From assembly GCF_001590905.1 (NCBI RefSeq), contig NZ_BCTT01000017.1:1-64000 (forward strand): a stretch of 64,000 nt of DNA. The letters are read 5' to 3'. The notes beneath the pieces are model-generated. The model searched no databases, had not been told where the DNA came from, and saw nothing but the letters and a program-made list of their open reading frames with translations. Of this stretch, positions 29,633-39,118 are shown piece after piece. The DNA comes from Serratia grimesii NBRC 13537 (GTDB lineage Bacteria > Pseudomonadota > Gammaproteobacteria > Enterobacterales > Enterobacteriaceae). The position numbers and the translations under genes are program-made. How positions within the stretch are numbered: the first letter of the stretch is position 1; the number at the start of each line of letters is the position of its first letter.

Positions 29633-30871
29633 ATGGCAAAAGTATCATTGGAGAAAGACAGGATTAAATTCCTGTTGGTGGAAGGGGTTCATCAGAGCAC
29701 GGTAGATAATCTGCTGGCAGCCGGATATACCAACATTGAATATCACAAAGGTGCGTTAGACACCGAATCGCTTAAGGCATCCATTCGCGATGCTCACTTC
29801 GTCGGCATCCGATCGCGTACGCATCTGACCGAAGAGGTTTTCGCTGCTGCAGAAAAGCTGGTGGCGGTGGGCTGTTTCTGTATCGGTACTAACCAGGTTG
29901 ATCTGAAGGCGGCGACCAAACGCGGCGTTCCGGTGTTTAACGCACCTTTCTCTAATACCCGATCCGTGGCCGAAATGGTGCTGGGCGAACTGCTGCTGCT
30001 GTTGCGTGGTATTCCGTCCGCTAACGCCAAGGCGCACCGCGGTGAATGGCAGAAACTGGCCGTTGGCTCGTTTGAGGCACGCGGCAAGAAGTTGGGGATT
30101 ATTGGCTACGGCCATATCGGCACCCAGTTGGGCATTCTGGCCGAAGGCTTGGGCATGAAAGTGTTCTTTTACGATATTGAGAACAAGCTGCCATTAGGCA
30201 ATGCCCAGCAGGTACGTCACCTGTCTGATCTGCTCAACATGAGCGATGTGGTGACGCTGCACGTGCCGGAAACCCTGTCGACCAAGAACATGATGGGCGC
30301 AGAAGAGTTGGCGCTAATGAAGCCTGGTTCTATTCTGATCAACGCCTCACGCGGCACTGTGGTTGATATCCCTGCGCTGTGTAACGTACTGGCCAGCAAA
30401 CATTTAGCCGGCGCGGCGATCGACGTATTCCCGGAAGAGCCTGCAACTAACAGCGAGCCGTTTAACTCACCGCTGTGCGAGTTCGATAATGTGATTCTGA
30501 CCCCGCACATTGGTGGTTCTACGCAGGAAGCGCAGGAAAATATCGGTGATGAAGTGGCTGGCAAACTGGCGAAATACTCCGACAACGGGTCGACACTGTC
30601 TGCGGTCAACTTCCCGGAAGTGTCGCTGCCTGCACACAGTGCTAACGCAAGCCGCTTGCTGCATATTCATGAAAACCGCCCTGGCATACTGACGCAAATT
30701 AACCAGATTTTCGCGGAAGAAGGGGTGAACATTGCTGCGCAGTATCTGCAAACTGGCCCGGAAATCGGTTATGTGGTCATCGACATTGACGCAGAAACTG
30801 AACGTGCCGACGCTGCACTGCAACGTATGAAGGCGATTGCCGGCACCATCCGTGCTCGCTTGCTGCTCTGA
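29633..30871 (+). CDS. serA: D-3-phosphoglycerate dehydrogenase
   Basis: Oxidises 3-phosphoglycerate to 3-phosphohydroxypyruvate, committing carbon to serine. The 412-aa enzyme has the NAD-binding GIIGYGHIGTQ loop from about residue 155, catalytic Arg in NASRGTVVD, catalytic His in LTPHIGGSTQEA near 292, and a C-terminal ACT domain (about 340-412; HENRPGILTQIN) that binds serine for feedback inhibition. Length matches E. coli SerA (410). A bidirectional terminator separates it from convergent fau. Confidence 0.98.
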   Translation: MAKVSLEKDRIKFLLVEGVHQSTVDNLLAAGYTNIEYHKGALDTESLKASIRDAHFVGIRSRTHLTEEVFAAAEKLVAVGCFCIGTNQVDLKAATKRGVPVFNAPFSNTRSVAEMVLGELLLLLRGIPSANAKAHRGEWQKLAVGSFEARGKKLGIIGYGHIGTQLGILAEGLGMKVFFYDIENKLPLGNAQQVRHLSDLLNMSDVVTLHVPETLSTKNMMGAEELALMKPGSILINASRGTVVDIPALCNVLASKHLAGAAIDVFPEEPATNSEPFNSPLCEFDNVILTPHIGGSTQEAQENIGDEVAGKLAKYSDNGSTLSAVNFPEVSLPAHSANASRLLHIHENRPGILTQINQIFAEEGVNIAAQYLQTGPEIGYVVIDIDAETERADAALQRMKAIAGTIRARLLL

Positions 30872-30888
30872 TTGAAAGCGTTGTGACA

Positions 30889-30914
30889 AAAAGGCCGGAT
30901 TACTCCGGCCTTTT
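30889..30914. terminator. Bidirectional terminator serA / fau
   Basis: AAAAGGCCGGA-TTAC-TCCGGCCTTTT, a perfect 11-bp stem with T-runs on both strands, between the convergent genes. Confidence 0.88.
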
Positions 30915-30915
30915 G

Positions 30916-31524
30916 CTATTTAGCTATCTGCCAAACCCAATTCTGCGACGGGGTCACGATCTCCGGCAGCGGGATATCCCAATGTTCCGCCGGTATTTGT
31001 TCCACTTGTTGGCAATCATGCGCCAATCCGATCGGGTAGGGACCGAGTTGTTGCCAATTTCGCAGAGTACGGTCGTAAAAACCGCCGCCCATACCTAAAC
31101 GTTGGCCCGAGCTGTCAAACGCCACCAATGGCGTCAACACCACGTCGAGTGACCCTACCGGCACGACGTTACGCACATCGAGCTGTGGCTCAAGGATATT
31201 GAAGCGGTTGCTAATCAGTGGTGTTTCCGGGGTATAGCGCAGAAATAACAGATTCCCTGGGCTAAATGGATGCAAGACCGGCAGGTAAACATGCAAACCT
31301 TGTCGCCATAGCCGTTCAATCAGCGGGCGGGTGTCTAGCTCGCCATCAAACGACAAAAATACCGCAATGCTTTGTGCTGCCAGAATACGTGGATGTACCA
31401 CAATGCGTTCAGCTGTCTGCAATGCAAAGGTGTGTTGTTGTTCAGGCGTTAAAGCGCGTCGACGCTGGCGGATTTGATGTCGGATATCTTGCCGCTGTTG
31501 GGCATATAGGGCTTGAAAAGACAT
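30916..31524 (-). CDS. fau: 5-formyltetrahydrofolate cyclo-ligase
   Basis: ATP-dependent conversion of 5-formyl-THF to 5,10-methenyl-THF; also linked to persister formation in E. coli (YgfA). The 202-aa protein shows the basic N-terminal RQRRRALTPEQQ motif and the active-site LGMGGGFYDRTL. ATG 31524 fits the family start; an in-frame upstream extension runs into the 6S RNA. It is co-oriented with and directly downstream of ssrS, the conserved ssrS-fau arrangement in which both are cotranscribed. Confidence 0.95.
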   Translation of the reverse strand: MSFQALYAQQRQDIRHQIRQRRRALTPEQQHTFALQTAERIVVHPRILAAQSIAVFLSFDGELDTRPLIERLWRQGLHVYLPVLHPFSPGNLLFLRYTPETPLISNRFNILEPQLDVRNVVPVGSLDVVLTPLVAFDSSGQRLGMGGGFYDRTLRNWQQLGPYPIGLAHDCQQVEQIPAEHWDIPLPEIVTPSQNWVWQIAK

Positions 31525-31551
31525 AGTCAGCACACATACCGCTGAGGAAGG

Positions 31552-31734
31552 GGAATCTCCGAGATGCCGTCGCAGGCTGTAACCCTTGAACCCATGGTTC
31601 AAGGTGAACGTGCTGTCGCAATCTTAAGGCTTCTCGGCGGGCCGAGCATGCACACCGATCGCGGATCATCACATTCTGTTGGTACTAAATATCGGCTCAG
31701 GGGACTGGCCCGCTGGCGAACATCTCAGAGAAAT
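31552..31734 (-). ncRNA. ssrS: 6S RNA
   Basis: About 183 nt. On the minus strand the 5' end reads ATTTCTCTGAGATGTTCGC and the 3' end GGCATCTCGGAGATTCC; these pair to form the closing stem. Internal conserved blocks GCGGGCCAGTCCCCTGAGCC and AAGGCTTCTCGGCGGGCC-type strands (read in complementary orientation) match E. coli 6S RNA. It mimics an open promoter and sequesters sigma-70 holoenzyme in stationary phase. Located between zapA and fau, the standard position. End coordinates are by homology, plus or minus a few bases. Confidence 0.95.
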
Positions 31735-31775
31735 TTTTTACTCGTTGCCGAAACCTTGGATTTCAGCAACTTAAG

Positions 31776-32105
31776 TTATTCGAATTGTGCATCCTGACGT
31801 TCAGAGATGCGACCTTGTTCAAGCAACGCTTGTTCAATGGTCTGTTGCAGCATACGAATGCGTTGTTCCATATTGGACGCATAATCACGGGTTTTCAACC
31901 GTTCTTGAGCAAGTTCGTGACAAACGTTCAATGCTGCGATGAAAACGAGCTGCTCAGTATTTGTGACTCTAGTGCGAACTTTAAGATCTTGCAACCGTTC
32001 GTTAAGATCGACCGCTGCCATGTTCAACGCATCTTGTTGTTCTGGCGGGCAATTGACTCTTAAAGAGCGACCAAAAATTTGAATATCTACTGGTTGTGCA
32101 GACAT
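31776..32105 (-). CDS. zapA: Cell division protein ZapA
   Basis: A 109-aa cytoplasmic protein that crosslinks FtsZ filaments at the Z-ring. The N-terminal FtsZ-binding part ([19 protein letters not shown]) is followed by a long C-terminal coiled coil (about residues 45-100) mediating tetramerisation. Length equals the E. coli protein. It is upstream of ssrS on the same strand and divergent from ygfB. Confidence 0.96.
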   Translation of the reverse strand: MSAQPVDIQIFGRSLRVNCPPEQQDALNMAAVDLNERLQDLKVRTRVTNTEQLVFIAALNVCHELAQERLKTRDYASNMEQRIRMLQQTIEQALLEQGRISERQDAQFE

Positions 32106-32426
32106 GCCACCTTCCTGCCTAAATTTCGCGCCAGCCCCAGCCTACCCTTACCGGGCCAACCAAAGCGGGCGCCACTATATATACCTCGGTACCAAGATAC
32201 AACCCCTTTTTCAGTACCTGGTTGTAATCTACTGTGACAGACATTACCAGTCAAAAAAGGGTTTCAAAATGCGTATTTAGCGTCATTTTGATCCTTGCCG
32301 GCAGTGTGTGAGTTCTGACACATCACGATTATAACTAGCCACTGAGGTGTCGCGCTTATCTGGTACAGCGACGGACCTTGGTGGTAGCATAACACGAACT
32401 TATCCTGCCAACGATGACGAATGCGC
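32106..32426. other. Divergent intergenic region zapA-ygfB
   Basis: 321 bp without a gene. It must hold promoters for zapA and ygfB. A TATATATA stretch at 32176-32183 and an AT-rich block around 32270 are possible -10 regions; no clear operator or RNA was recognised. Confidence 0.45.
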
Positions 32427-33005
32427 ATGTCTATACAGAATACATTTCCAAGTTACCAATCTTTGACCGTTGCCCTTAACCAGCAAGCGGTGGCATTAAC
32501 CGCAGCAGAAATGCACGGCCTGATCAGCGGCCTGCTGTGCGGTGGCAGCCGTGACGCCGGCTGGCAATCGCTGGTCTATGATCTGACGAATGAAGGCGTG
32601 GCCTTCCCGCAGGCGCTGAGCCTGCCATTGCAGCAACTTCATGAGATTACGCGTGAAACGTTGGAAGACGACGATTTCATGTTCCAACTGATGATGCCGG
32701 AAGGCGAAACGGTCAGCGTGTTCGACCGCGCGGATGCTCTGGCCGGTTGGGTGAATCATTTTCTCCTCGGGCTCGGCATGATGCAGCCGAAATTGGCTCA
32801 GGTGAAAGACGAAGTGGGTGAGGCGATCGACGATCTGCGCAATATCGCCCAGCTCGGTTATGACGAAGACGAAGACCAGGAAGAGCTTGAGCACTCTCTG
32901 GAGGAAGTGGTGGAGTATGTTCGTGTTGCCGCCATTTTATGCCATACCGAATTTACCCGTCGCAAACCAACGGCGCCGGAAAATGCCAAGCCGACCTTGC
33001 ACTAA
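32427..33005 (+). CDS. ygfB: UPF0149 family protein YgfB
   Basis: A 192-aa cytoplasmic helical protein. Conserved stretches include [16 protein letters not shown] near residue 30 and [20 protein letters not shown] in the centre, with an acidic [15 protein letters not shown] run. In Pseudomonas a YgfB protein modulates an AmpD-type amidase regulon; the role in enterobacteria is unclear. ATG 32427 matches the E. coli start MSIQN; ATG 32421 two codons earlier is possible. First gene of the ygfB-pepP-ubiH-ubiI cluster. Confidence 0.92.
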   Translation: MSIQNTFPSYQSLTVALNQQAVALTAAEMHGLISGLLCGGSRDAGWQSLVYDLTNEGVAFPQALSLPLQQLHEITRETLEDDDFMFQLMMPEGETVSVFDRADALAGWVNHFLLGLGMMQPKLAQVKDEVGEAIDDLRNIAQLGYDEDEDQEELEHSLEEVVEYVRVAAILCHTEFTRRKPTAPENAKPTLH

Positions 33006-33067
33006 ACATCCGAATTCACGTCCTTAGATGGCCGTGAGCACAGGCAGATTGATTTCAGGAGAAGGTG

Positions 33068-34381
33068 ATGACTCAGCAGGAATTCAACAGCCGCCGTCAG
33101 GCGCTGTTGGCGAAAATGGCTCCGGCCAGCGCGGCAATTATTTTCTCTGCGCCGGAAGCAACGCGCAGTGCAGACACAGAATACCCTTACCGTCAGAACA
33201 GCGATTTCTGGTATCTGACTGGTTTCAACGAGCCGGAAGCGGTGTTGATTCTGGTGAAGAGCGACGAGACGCATAACCACAGCGTACTGTTTAACCGGGT
33301 GCGTGATCTGACGGCAGAAATCTGGTTTGGCCGCCGCCTGGGACAAGATGCTGCCCCGGCGAAACTGGGCGTGGATCGTGCGCTGTCGTTTGATGAAATC
33401 AACGAGCAATTACCCCTGCTGCTCAACGGTCTGGACGTGGTTTACCACGCGCAGGGCCAATATGCTTATGCCGATCAGATCCTGTTCACGGCGCTAGACA
33501 AGCTACGCAAGGGGTTCCGCCAAAACCTGCAGGCACCGGCGACTATGACGGACTGGCGTCCATGGCTGCATGAAATGCGTCTGTTCAAGTCGTCGGAAGA
33601 GATGGCGATAATGCGCCGCGCTGGTGAGATCAGTGCATTGGCACATACCCGTGCGATGCAGAAATGCCGTCCCGGTATGTTCGAATATCAGCTAGAGGCG
33701 GAGATTCATCATGAATTCACCCGCTCCGGCGCCCGCTATCCGTCTTACAACACCATCGTCGGTGGGGGTGAGAACGCCTGCATTCTGCACTACACCGAGA
33801 ACGAAAGTGAATTGCGCGATGGAGACCTGGTGCTGATCGACGCAGGCTGTGAGTATAAAGGTTATGCAGGTGATATCACTCGTACCTTCCCGGTCAACGG
33901 CAAATTCAGCCGACCGCAACGCGCGGTGTATGACATCGTGCTGGCGTCACTGACGCGAGCATTGGAGATGTTCAAGCCGGGTATCAGTATCCGTGTCGTG
34001 AACGACGAAGTGGTACGTATCATGATTACCGGGCTGGTTGAGCTGGGGATCTTGAAAGGCGAAGTGGAGCAGTTGATTGCCGAGCAGGCGCACCGCCAAT
34101 TCTATATGCATGGTCTGGGGCACTGGCTGGGGCTGGATGTGCATGATGTCGGCCATTATGGCACGCCAGACCGTGACCGTACGCTGGAGCCGGGCATGGT
34201 GCTGACTGTTGAGCCGGGGCTGTATATTGCGCCGGACGCAGATGTGCCAGAGGAATATCGTGGCATGGGCATTCGTATTGAAGACGACATTTTAATCACC
34301 GCGACCGGCATTGAGAACCTGACTGCCAGCGTAGTGAAAGACGCTGACGCCATAGAAGCACTGATGGCGGCGGCAAGGTAA
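33068..34381 (+). CDS. pepP: Xaa-Pro aminopeptidase P
   Basis: Manganese metallopeptidase removing N-terminal residues that precede proline. The 437-aa protein has the creatinase-like N-terminal domain and the pita-bread catalytic domain; metal ligands lie in DAGCEYKGYAGDITRT (two Asp), HGLGHWLGLDVHDVG (His), LTVEPGLYI (Glu) and GIRIEDD (Glu). ATG 33068 has AGGAGA at a good distance; GTG 33065 is too close. The stop lies 4 bp before ubiH. Confidence 0.96.
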   Translation: MTQQEFNSRRQALLAKMAPASAAIIFSAPEATRSADTEYPYRQNSDFWYLTGFNEPEAVLILVKSDETHNHSVLFNRVRDLTAEIWFGRRLGQDAAPAKLGVDRALSFDEINEQLPLLLNGLDVVYHAQGQYAYADQILFTALDKLRKGFRQNLQAPATMTDWRPWLHEMRLFKSSEEMAIMRRAGEISALAHTRAMQKCRPGMFEYQLEAEIHHEFTRSGARYPSYNTIVGGGENACILHYTENESELRDGDLVLIDAGCEYKGYAGDITRTFPVNGKFSRPQRAVYDIVLASLTRALEMFKPGISIRVVNDEVVRIMITGLVELGILKGEVEQLIAEQAHRQFYMHGLGHWLGLDVHDVGHYGTPDRDRTLEPGMVLTVEPGLYIAPDADVPEEYRGMGIRIEDDILITATGIENLTASVVKDADAIEALMAAAR

Positions 34382-34385
34382 TAGC

Positions 34386-35564
34386 ATGAGTGTAATCATC
34401 GTTGGTGGCGGTATGGCGGGCGCAACGTTGGCGCTGGCTATCTCGTCACTTACTCAGGGACGATTGGCGGTTGATTTGGTCGAAGCGACCCGGCCAGACG
34501 ACCGCAGCCATCCGGGATTTGACGCCCGTGCCATTGCCTTGGCGCAGGGCACTTGTCAGCAGTTGACGCGCATCGGCGTTTGGCCTGCGTTGCGTGACTG
34601 TGCGACGGCCATCACCCAGGTGCACGTTAGCGATCGCGGCCACGCCGGGTTCGTTAATTTGCACGCGGAGGATTATCAGGTCGACGCGTTGGGGCAGGTG
34701 ATTGAGCTGCACGATGCAGGCCAACGGCTGTTTGCGCTGCTGGCCAAGGCGCCAGGTGTTACGCTGCACTGTCCGGCCCGAGTGGTCGATGTTGTACGCA
34801 CGGCAGAGCAAGCCGAGGTGCTGCTGGATAACGGTCAGCGTATCAGCGGGAAACTGCTGGTAGCGGCAGATGGGTCGCGCTCGGCACTGGCGCAGGCCTG
34901 TAATGTGCAGTGGCAGCAAAGTGACTATCCGCAGTTTGCTACCATAGCCAATGTCACCACCGCCGAGCATCCGCAGGGGCGTGCCTTTGAACGTTTCACC
35001 CGCTACGGGCCTTTGGCGCTGTTACCCATGTCGCAGGGGCGCAGTTCTCTGGTGTGGTGCCACGCGCGTGAAGATCGCGAACAGATCGATGCGTGGGACG
35101 ATGAGCGTTTTATCAGTGAATTACAGCAGGCATTTGGCTGGCGCTTGGGACGCATCCTTCGTGCCGGTAAACGCCACAGCTATCCGCTCAGTCTGCTGAC
35201 GGCCAACCAACATGTCAGCCATCGGCTGGCACTGGTGGGGAACGCCGCACAGACGTTGCATCCGATCGCCGGTCAGGGCTTCAATCTTGGCCTGCGGGAC
35301 GTGATGTCGCTGGCGGAAACGTTGGCAGAAGCGCAGCATGCTGGGGAAGACCCTGGCGGTTATGCGTTGCTGAGCCGTTATCAGCAACGGCGGCATCAAG
35401 ATCAGCAGGCGACCATTGGTGTGACGGACGGTTTGATCCGGTTGTTTGCCAATCGTTACGGTCCCTTGGTGGTTGGCCGCAATCTGGGCCTGATGGCGAT
35501 GGCCCAGTTACCGACGGTGCGTGATGCCTTTGCCAAGCGAACCTTGGGCTGGGTAGATCGCTAA
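34386..35564 (+). CDS. ubiH: 2-octaprenyl-6-methoxyphenol 4-hydroxylase
   Basis: FAD monooxygenase of ubiquinone synthesis, 392 aa. The N-terminal dinucleotide fold begins IIVGGGMAGATLALA, and the second FAD motif reads GNAAQTLHPIAGQGFNLGLRD, with GNAAQ instead of GDAAH, characteristic of UbiH. It acts at the inner membrane in the Ubi complex. It follows pepP by 4 bp and precedes its paralogue ubiI, as in E. coli. Confidence 0.95.
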   Translation: MSVIIVGGGMAGATLALAISSLTQGRLAVDLVEATRPDDRSHPGFDARAIALAQGTCQQLTRIGVWPALRDCATAITQVHVSDRGHAGFVNLHAEDYQVDALGQVIELHDAGQRLFALLAKAPGVTLHCPARVVDVVRTAEQAEVLLDNGQRISGKLLVAADGSRSALAQACNVQWQQSDYPQFATIANVTTAEHPQGRAFERFTRYGPLALLPMSQGRSSLVWCHAREDREQIDAWDDERFISELQQAFGWRLGRILRAGKRHSYPLSLLTANQHVSHRLALVGNAAQTLHPIAGQGFNLGLRDVMSLAETLAEAQHAGEDPGGYALLSRYQQRRHQDQQATIGVTDGLIRLFANRYGPLVVGRNLGLMAMAQLPTVRDAFAKRTLGWVDR

Positions 35565-35579
35565 GCGGTTTCTAAGTTA

Positions 35580-35599
35580 GGGCGCAGCGTGCTGTGCCC
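35580..35599. repeat. Palindrome between ubiH and ubiI
   Basis: GGGCGCAGCGTGCTGTGCCC, differing at two positions from the perfect palindrome at 27502-27521. It forms a hairpin in the ubiH-ubiI mRNA, 52 bp before the ubiI start, without a T-tract. Confidence 0.55.
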
Positions 35600-35650
35600 A
35601 AATCGCTGTGCAATGGCTGCATAGCGAGTCATTTAAGGAAATTAAGCAGC

Positions 35651-36853
35651 ATGCAATCATTTGACGTGGTTATCGCCGGTGGCGGTATGGTGGGGCTGGC
35701 AATGGCCTGCGGTTTGCAGGGCAGTGGCCTGCGTGTTGCCGTGCTGGAGCATCAGCAGCCAGATATGACGCCGCCGCAGCCACAGCCAGCACTGCGTGTA
35801 TCCGCTATCAACGCCGCGAGCGAGCGTTTGCTGCAACACATTGGCGTGTGGGACGAGATCCTCAACCTGCGTGCCAGTGCCTATAACGCGATGGAAGTGT
35901 GGGATCGCGACAGCTTCGGCAAGATTGCCTTCCGCGGCGACGAGTGTGGCTTCAGCCACCTCGGCCATATCATTGAAAACTCAGTGATCCAGCAAGCCTT
36001 GTGGAAGCGGGCGGAGAGTTTGAGTGATGTCACGTTGATCACTCCGGCGAAGCTTAAACAAGTCGCCTGGGGCGAAAACGACGCTTTTATCACGCTGGAG
36101 GATGGCCGTATGCTGACCGCCCGGTTAGTGATTGGAGCCGACGGTGCCCATTCCTGGTTGCGCCAGCATGCTGATATCCCATTGACCTTCTGGGACTACC
36201 GTCATCATGCGTTAGTTGCCACCATCCGTACCGAAGAGCCACATTTGGCGACGGCGCGGCAGGTGTTTCATGGCGATGGCATTCTGGCGTTTCTGCCGTT
36301 CAACGATCCGCATTTAAGCTCGATCGTGTGGTCAGTGTCGCCGGAAGAGGCTGAACGCCTGAAACAATTGGAACCAGAGCAGTTCAACCGTGAGCTGGCG
36401 ATGGCGTTTGATTTACGCCTTGGCACCTGTACCGTGGAAAGTGAACGTCAGACCTTCCCGTTGACCGGGCGTTACGCCCGTAGTTTTGCCGCACACCGTT
36501 TGGCATTGGTAGGGGATGCAGCACATACCGTGCATCCGCTGGCTGGCCAAGGGGTCAACCTGGGCTTTATGGATGCCGCGGAGTTGATTGCTGAGCTGCG
36601 TCGTTTGCAACGTCAGGGCAAAGACATTGGTCAGCATCTGTATTTGCGTCGCTATGAGCGCCGCCGTAAGCACGGTGCCGCGGTCATGCTGGCCAGTATG
36701 CAAGGGTTCCGCGAGCTGTTCGATGGCAACCATCCCGCGAAGAAACTCCTGCGTGATGTTGGACTACGGTTGGCTGACAGCCTGCCGGGCGTGAAGCCAA
36801 AATTGGTACGTCAGGCGATGGGCCTGAACGATCTGCCAGAGTGGCTGGCCTGA
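35651..36853 (+). CDS. ubiI: 2-octaprenylphenol 5-hydroxylase UbiI (VisC)
   Basis: FAD monooxygenase for C5 hydroxylation in ubiquinone synthesis, 400 aa. It has the N-terminal VVIAGGGMVGLAMACG FAD fold, RLVIGADGAHSWLR, and GDAAHTVHPLAGQGVNLGFMD. It follows E. coli UbiI closely to the C-terminal MGLNDLPEWL. ATG 35651 was chosen from that alignment; the upstream frame is not conserved. A 9-bp hairpin follows at 36864-36885. Confidence 0.95.
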   Translation: MQSFDVVIAGGGMVGLAMACGLQGSGLRVAVLEHQQPDMTPPQPQPALRVSAINAASERLLQHIGVWDEILNLRASAYNAMEVWDRDSFGKIAFRGDECGFSHLGHIIENSVIQQALWKRAESLSDVTLITPAKLKQVAWGENDAFITLEDGRMLTARLVIGADGAHSWLRQHADIPLTFWDYRHHALVATIRTEEPHLATARQVFHGDGILAFLPFNDPHLSSIVWSVSPEEAERLKQLEPEQFNRELAMAFDLRLGTCTVESERQTFPLTGRYARSFAAHRLALVGDAAHTVHPLAGQGVNLGFMDAAELIAELRRLQRQGKDIGQHLYLRRYERRRKHGAAVMLASMQGFRELFDGNHPAKKLLRDVGLRLADSLPGVKPKLVRQAMGLNDLPEWLA

Positions 36854-36863
36854 CGACAGCCTG

Positions 36864-36885
36864 AGAGAGGCCGTCAGGCCTCTCT
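36864..36885 (+). terminator. Hairpin after ubiI, probable terminator
   Basis: AGAGAGGCC-GTCA-GGCCTCTCT, a perfect 9-bp stem 10 bp past the stop, followed by a pyrimidine-rich but not pure T tract. Confidence 0.55.
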
Positions 36886-37294
36886 GTCTCCTATCTTTGT
36901 ATGATCACACTTGCCAACAGTGCAGGCCTGCGCCTCATATTCATCGCTTTTTCCTAAATAACCCTTCATTTGAAATAATCTAATTTCAGGTCAATTTTCC
37001 CATTACTTTTTCTAATCCCATAATGAGTTATCAAAAGTCTAAATCCCGCATCAGGCCGTATATTTGTTATATAACTTCGGATTTTTGGTGCTTTAATTGT
37101 TGGTTTTGTGCCTTAAAGCGCAGTTTTACAGTTAAAAACTCTGCACACTAACCCGGATTTTTACTGGCCCTGAACGGCGTTAAGCCTATTTTAACTTATG
37201 GTTAATGTGGTCGTTCGGTGATAACGTCAGAACAAAGGTATCGTTTGCGTCGCGGCGGTTAGCCGTCTTTGGGCGCTATCATCGTAATGTTAAA
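36886..37294 (+). other. Long leader/promoter region of gcvTHP
   Basis: AT-rich region expected to hold the gcv promoter and sites for GcvA, Lrp and PurR. Two CTAAT pentamers (36980-36984 and 37012-37016) resemble GcvA half-sites; this is weak. I looked for a glycine riboswitch and saw none of its conserved blocks. No gene is evident. Confidence 0.4.
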
Positions 37295-37414
37295 TACCCT
37301 AAATAATTCGAGTTGCAACGCGGCGGCAACCGATCGAGCACGATGAGCTTATATAAGTAAGTGATTCGGGTGAGAAGAGCAGCCAACAAAGAGGCGGCTT
37401 GAATTATGACGGGG
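37295..37414 (+). repeat. Miniature palindromic repeat, copy 3, in the gcvT leader
   Basis: Begins TACCCTAAATAATTCGAG and ends GCTTGAATTATGACGGGG, the reverse orientation of copies 1 and 2, with the central palindrome CTTATATAAG. It ends about 20 bp before the gcvT start, so it is probably transcribed in the gcvTHP leader and can fold into a long hairpin next to the ribosome site. Confidence 0.75.
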
Positions 37415-37435
37415 ATTTGTGGAGTGAGGGAAAAG

Positions 37436-38533
37436 ATGGCAAAGCAAACCCCATTGTACGACCAGCACGTGGCGTGCGGTGCGCGTATGGTAGATTTTCA
37501 TGGCTGGATGATGCCACTGCATTACGGCTCCCAGATCGATGAGCACCACGCCGTGCGTCAGGATGCCGGTATGTTCGATGTCTCCCATATGACCATTGTG
37601 GATCTGCACGGCGCCCGTACCCGTGAGTTCCTGCGTTACCTGCTGGCGAACGATGTCGCCAAGCTCACTCAGCCTGGTAAAGCGCTGTATACCGGCATGT
37701 TGAATGCGTCCGGCGGCGTGATCGACGACCTGATCGTTTACTTCCTTACTGAAGATTATTTCCGCCTGGTGGTGAACTCCGCCACGCGTGACAAAGACCT
37801 GGCCTGGATCGAAGAGCATGCAGCTCCGTACGGCGTAGCCCTGACGGTGCGTGACGATCTGGCGCTGGTTGCGGTGCAAGGCCCACAGGCCAAAGAGCGT
37901 GCCGGTACCTTATTTACCCCAGAACAAAAAAATGCGGTTGAAGGTATGAAACCGTTCTTCGGCGTACAGGCCGGAGATCTGTTTATCGCGACCACCGGTT
38001 ATACCGGCGAAGCGGGTTATGAAATTGCGCTGCCAAAAGAGCAGGTCGTGGATTTCTGGCAGAAACTGCTGGCTGCTGGCGTTAAGCCTGCGGGCCTGGG
38101 CGCGCGCGACACATTGCGTCTGGAAGCGGGCATGAATCTGTACGGGCAAGAGATGGATGAAGGTATTTCGCCATTGGCTGCCAATATGGGCTGGACTATT
38201 GCCTGGCAGCCGGAAGATCGTCAGTTCATTGGCCGCGACGCGCTGGAAAAACAGCGTGAATTAGGCACAGAGCAACTGGTCGGCTTGATCATGACGGAAA
38301 AAGGCGTATTACGTAATGAGCTGCCAGTACGTTTCACTGATGCAGCAGGCCAAACGCAAGAAGGGGTGATCACCAGCGGTTCATTCTCACCGACTCTGGG
38401 GTTCAGCATTGCCCTGGCTCGCGTGCCTGCTGGTATTGGCGAACAGGCTATCGTACAGATCCGCAACCGCGAAATGCCGGTTAAGGTCACCAAGCCTGGA
38501 TTCGTGCGTGCCGGCAAGCCGCTGACTAATTAA
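37436..38533 (+). CDS. gcvT: Glycine cleavage system aminomethyltransferase (T-protein)
   Basis: Transfers the methylene carbon from aminomethyl-lipoyl GcvH to tetrahydrofolate, releasing ammonia. The 365-aa protein shows [28 protein letters not shown], and [13 protein letters not shown], all typical of the family. ATG 37436 gives [11 protein letters not shown], the conserved start, with a GTGAGGG ribosome site; an upstream ATG at 37406 lies inside the palindromic repeat. First gene of gcvTHP. Confidence 0.96.
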   Translation: MAKQTPLYDQHVACGARMVDFHGWMMPLHYGSQIDEHHAVRQDAGMFDVSHMTIVDLHGARTREFLRYLLANDVAKLTQPGKALYTGMLNASGGVIDDLIVYFLTEDYFRLVVNSATRDKDLAWIEEHAAPYGVALTVRDDLALVAVQGPQAKERAGTLFTPEQKNAVEGMKPFFGVQAGDLFIATTGYTGEAGYEIALPKEQVVDFWQKLLAAGVKPAGLGARDTLRLEAGMNLYGQEMDEGISPLAANMGWTIAWQPEDRQFIGRDALEKQRELGTEQLVGLIMTEKGVLRNELPVRFTDAAGQTQEGVITSGSFSPTLGFSIALARVPAGIGEQAIVQIRNREMPVKVTKPGFVRAGKPLTN

Positions 38534-38631
38534 CTTTTTATTGGTTATTCCCCAAGGATTTTGTGCAGTAGCCAACAACGCTACGGTGTGAAAGACGCAG
38601 GGAAATTATTTCTTCGAAGGAGTATTGGGCG

Positions 38632-39018
38632 ATGAGCAATGTGCCAACTGAATTGAAGTATGCAACATCCCATGAGTGGGTGCGTGACGCAGGCAATGGC
38701 GAATATGTTGTAGGCATTACCGAACACGCGCAAGAACTGCTGGGTGACATGGTGTTTGTCGACCTGCCAGATGTGGGCGCGACCGTTTCCGCTGGTGAAG
38801 ACTGTGCGGTTGCCGAGTCGGTGAAAGCCGCCTCCGACATTTATGCCCCTATCAGCGGTGAAATCATCGCGGCCAACGATGCGCTGGAGAGCTCTCCGGA
38901 GCTGGTCAACAGCGATCCGTACGGCGAAGGTTGGTTGTTCCGCATTAAGGCTTCCGACCCTGCCGAGCTTGGCAACCTGCTGGATGCCGCAGCTTACCGG
39001 GCCTCGATCGACGAGTAA
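38632..39018 (+). CDS. gcvH: Glycine cleavage system H protein
   Basis: Lipoyl carrier shuttling the aminomethyl group between GcvP, GcvT and Lpd. The 128-aa protein carries the lipoylation Lys65 in [21 protein letters not shown] precedes the ATG. A GC-rich hairpin follows in the gap before gcvP and may tune the relative amounts of H and P proteins. Confidence 0.97.
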   Translation: MSNVPTELKYATSHEWVRDAGNGEYVVGITEHAQELLGDMVFVDLPDVGATVSAGEDCAVAESVKAASDIYAPISGEIIAANDALESSPELVNSDPYGEGWLFRIKASDPAELGNLLDAAAYRASIDE

Positions 39019-39025
39019 CCGTTGC

Positions 39026-39056
39026 AACGCCCCGGGCCTTTTGGCCGGGGCGTTTT
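39026..39056 (+). terminator. Intra-operon hairpin gcvH-gcvP
   Basis: AACGCCCCGG, 9-base loop, CCGGGGCGTT, then TTAG. Strong 10-bp stem with a short T-run: a partial terminator or mRNA-stability element inside the gcv operon. Confidence 0.6.
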
Positions 39057-39118
39057 AGTTATAGATCAAGCTATATCCCGTAATCCCGTACCACGTAAGA
39101 ATTCAGGAATTTGTAGCA

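Noticed and set aside
36886-37435. Possible glycine riboswitch before gcvT
   Set aside because: I looked for paired aptamers with the conserved GG-GAGA and purine-rich blocks and found none; the structure present is the palindromic repeat.
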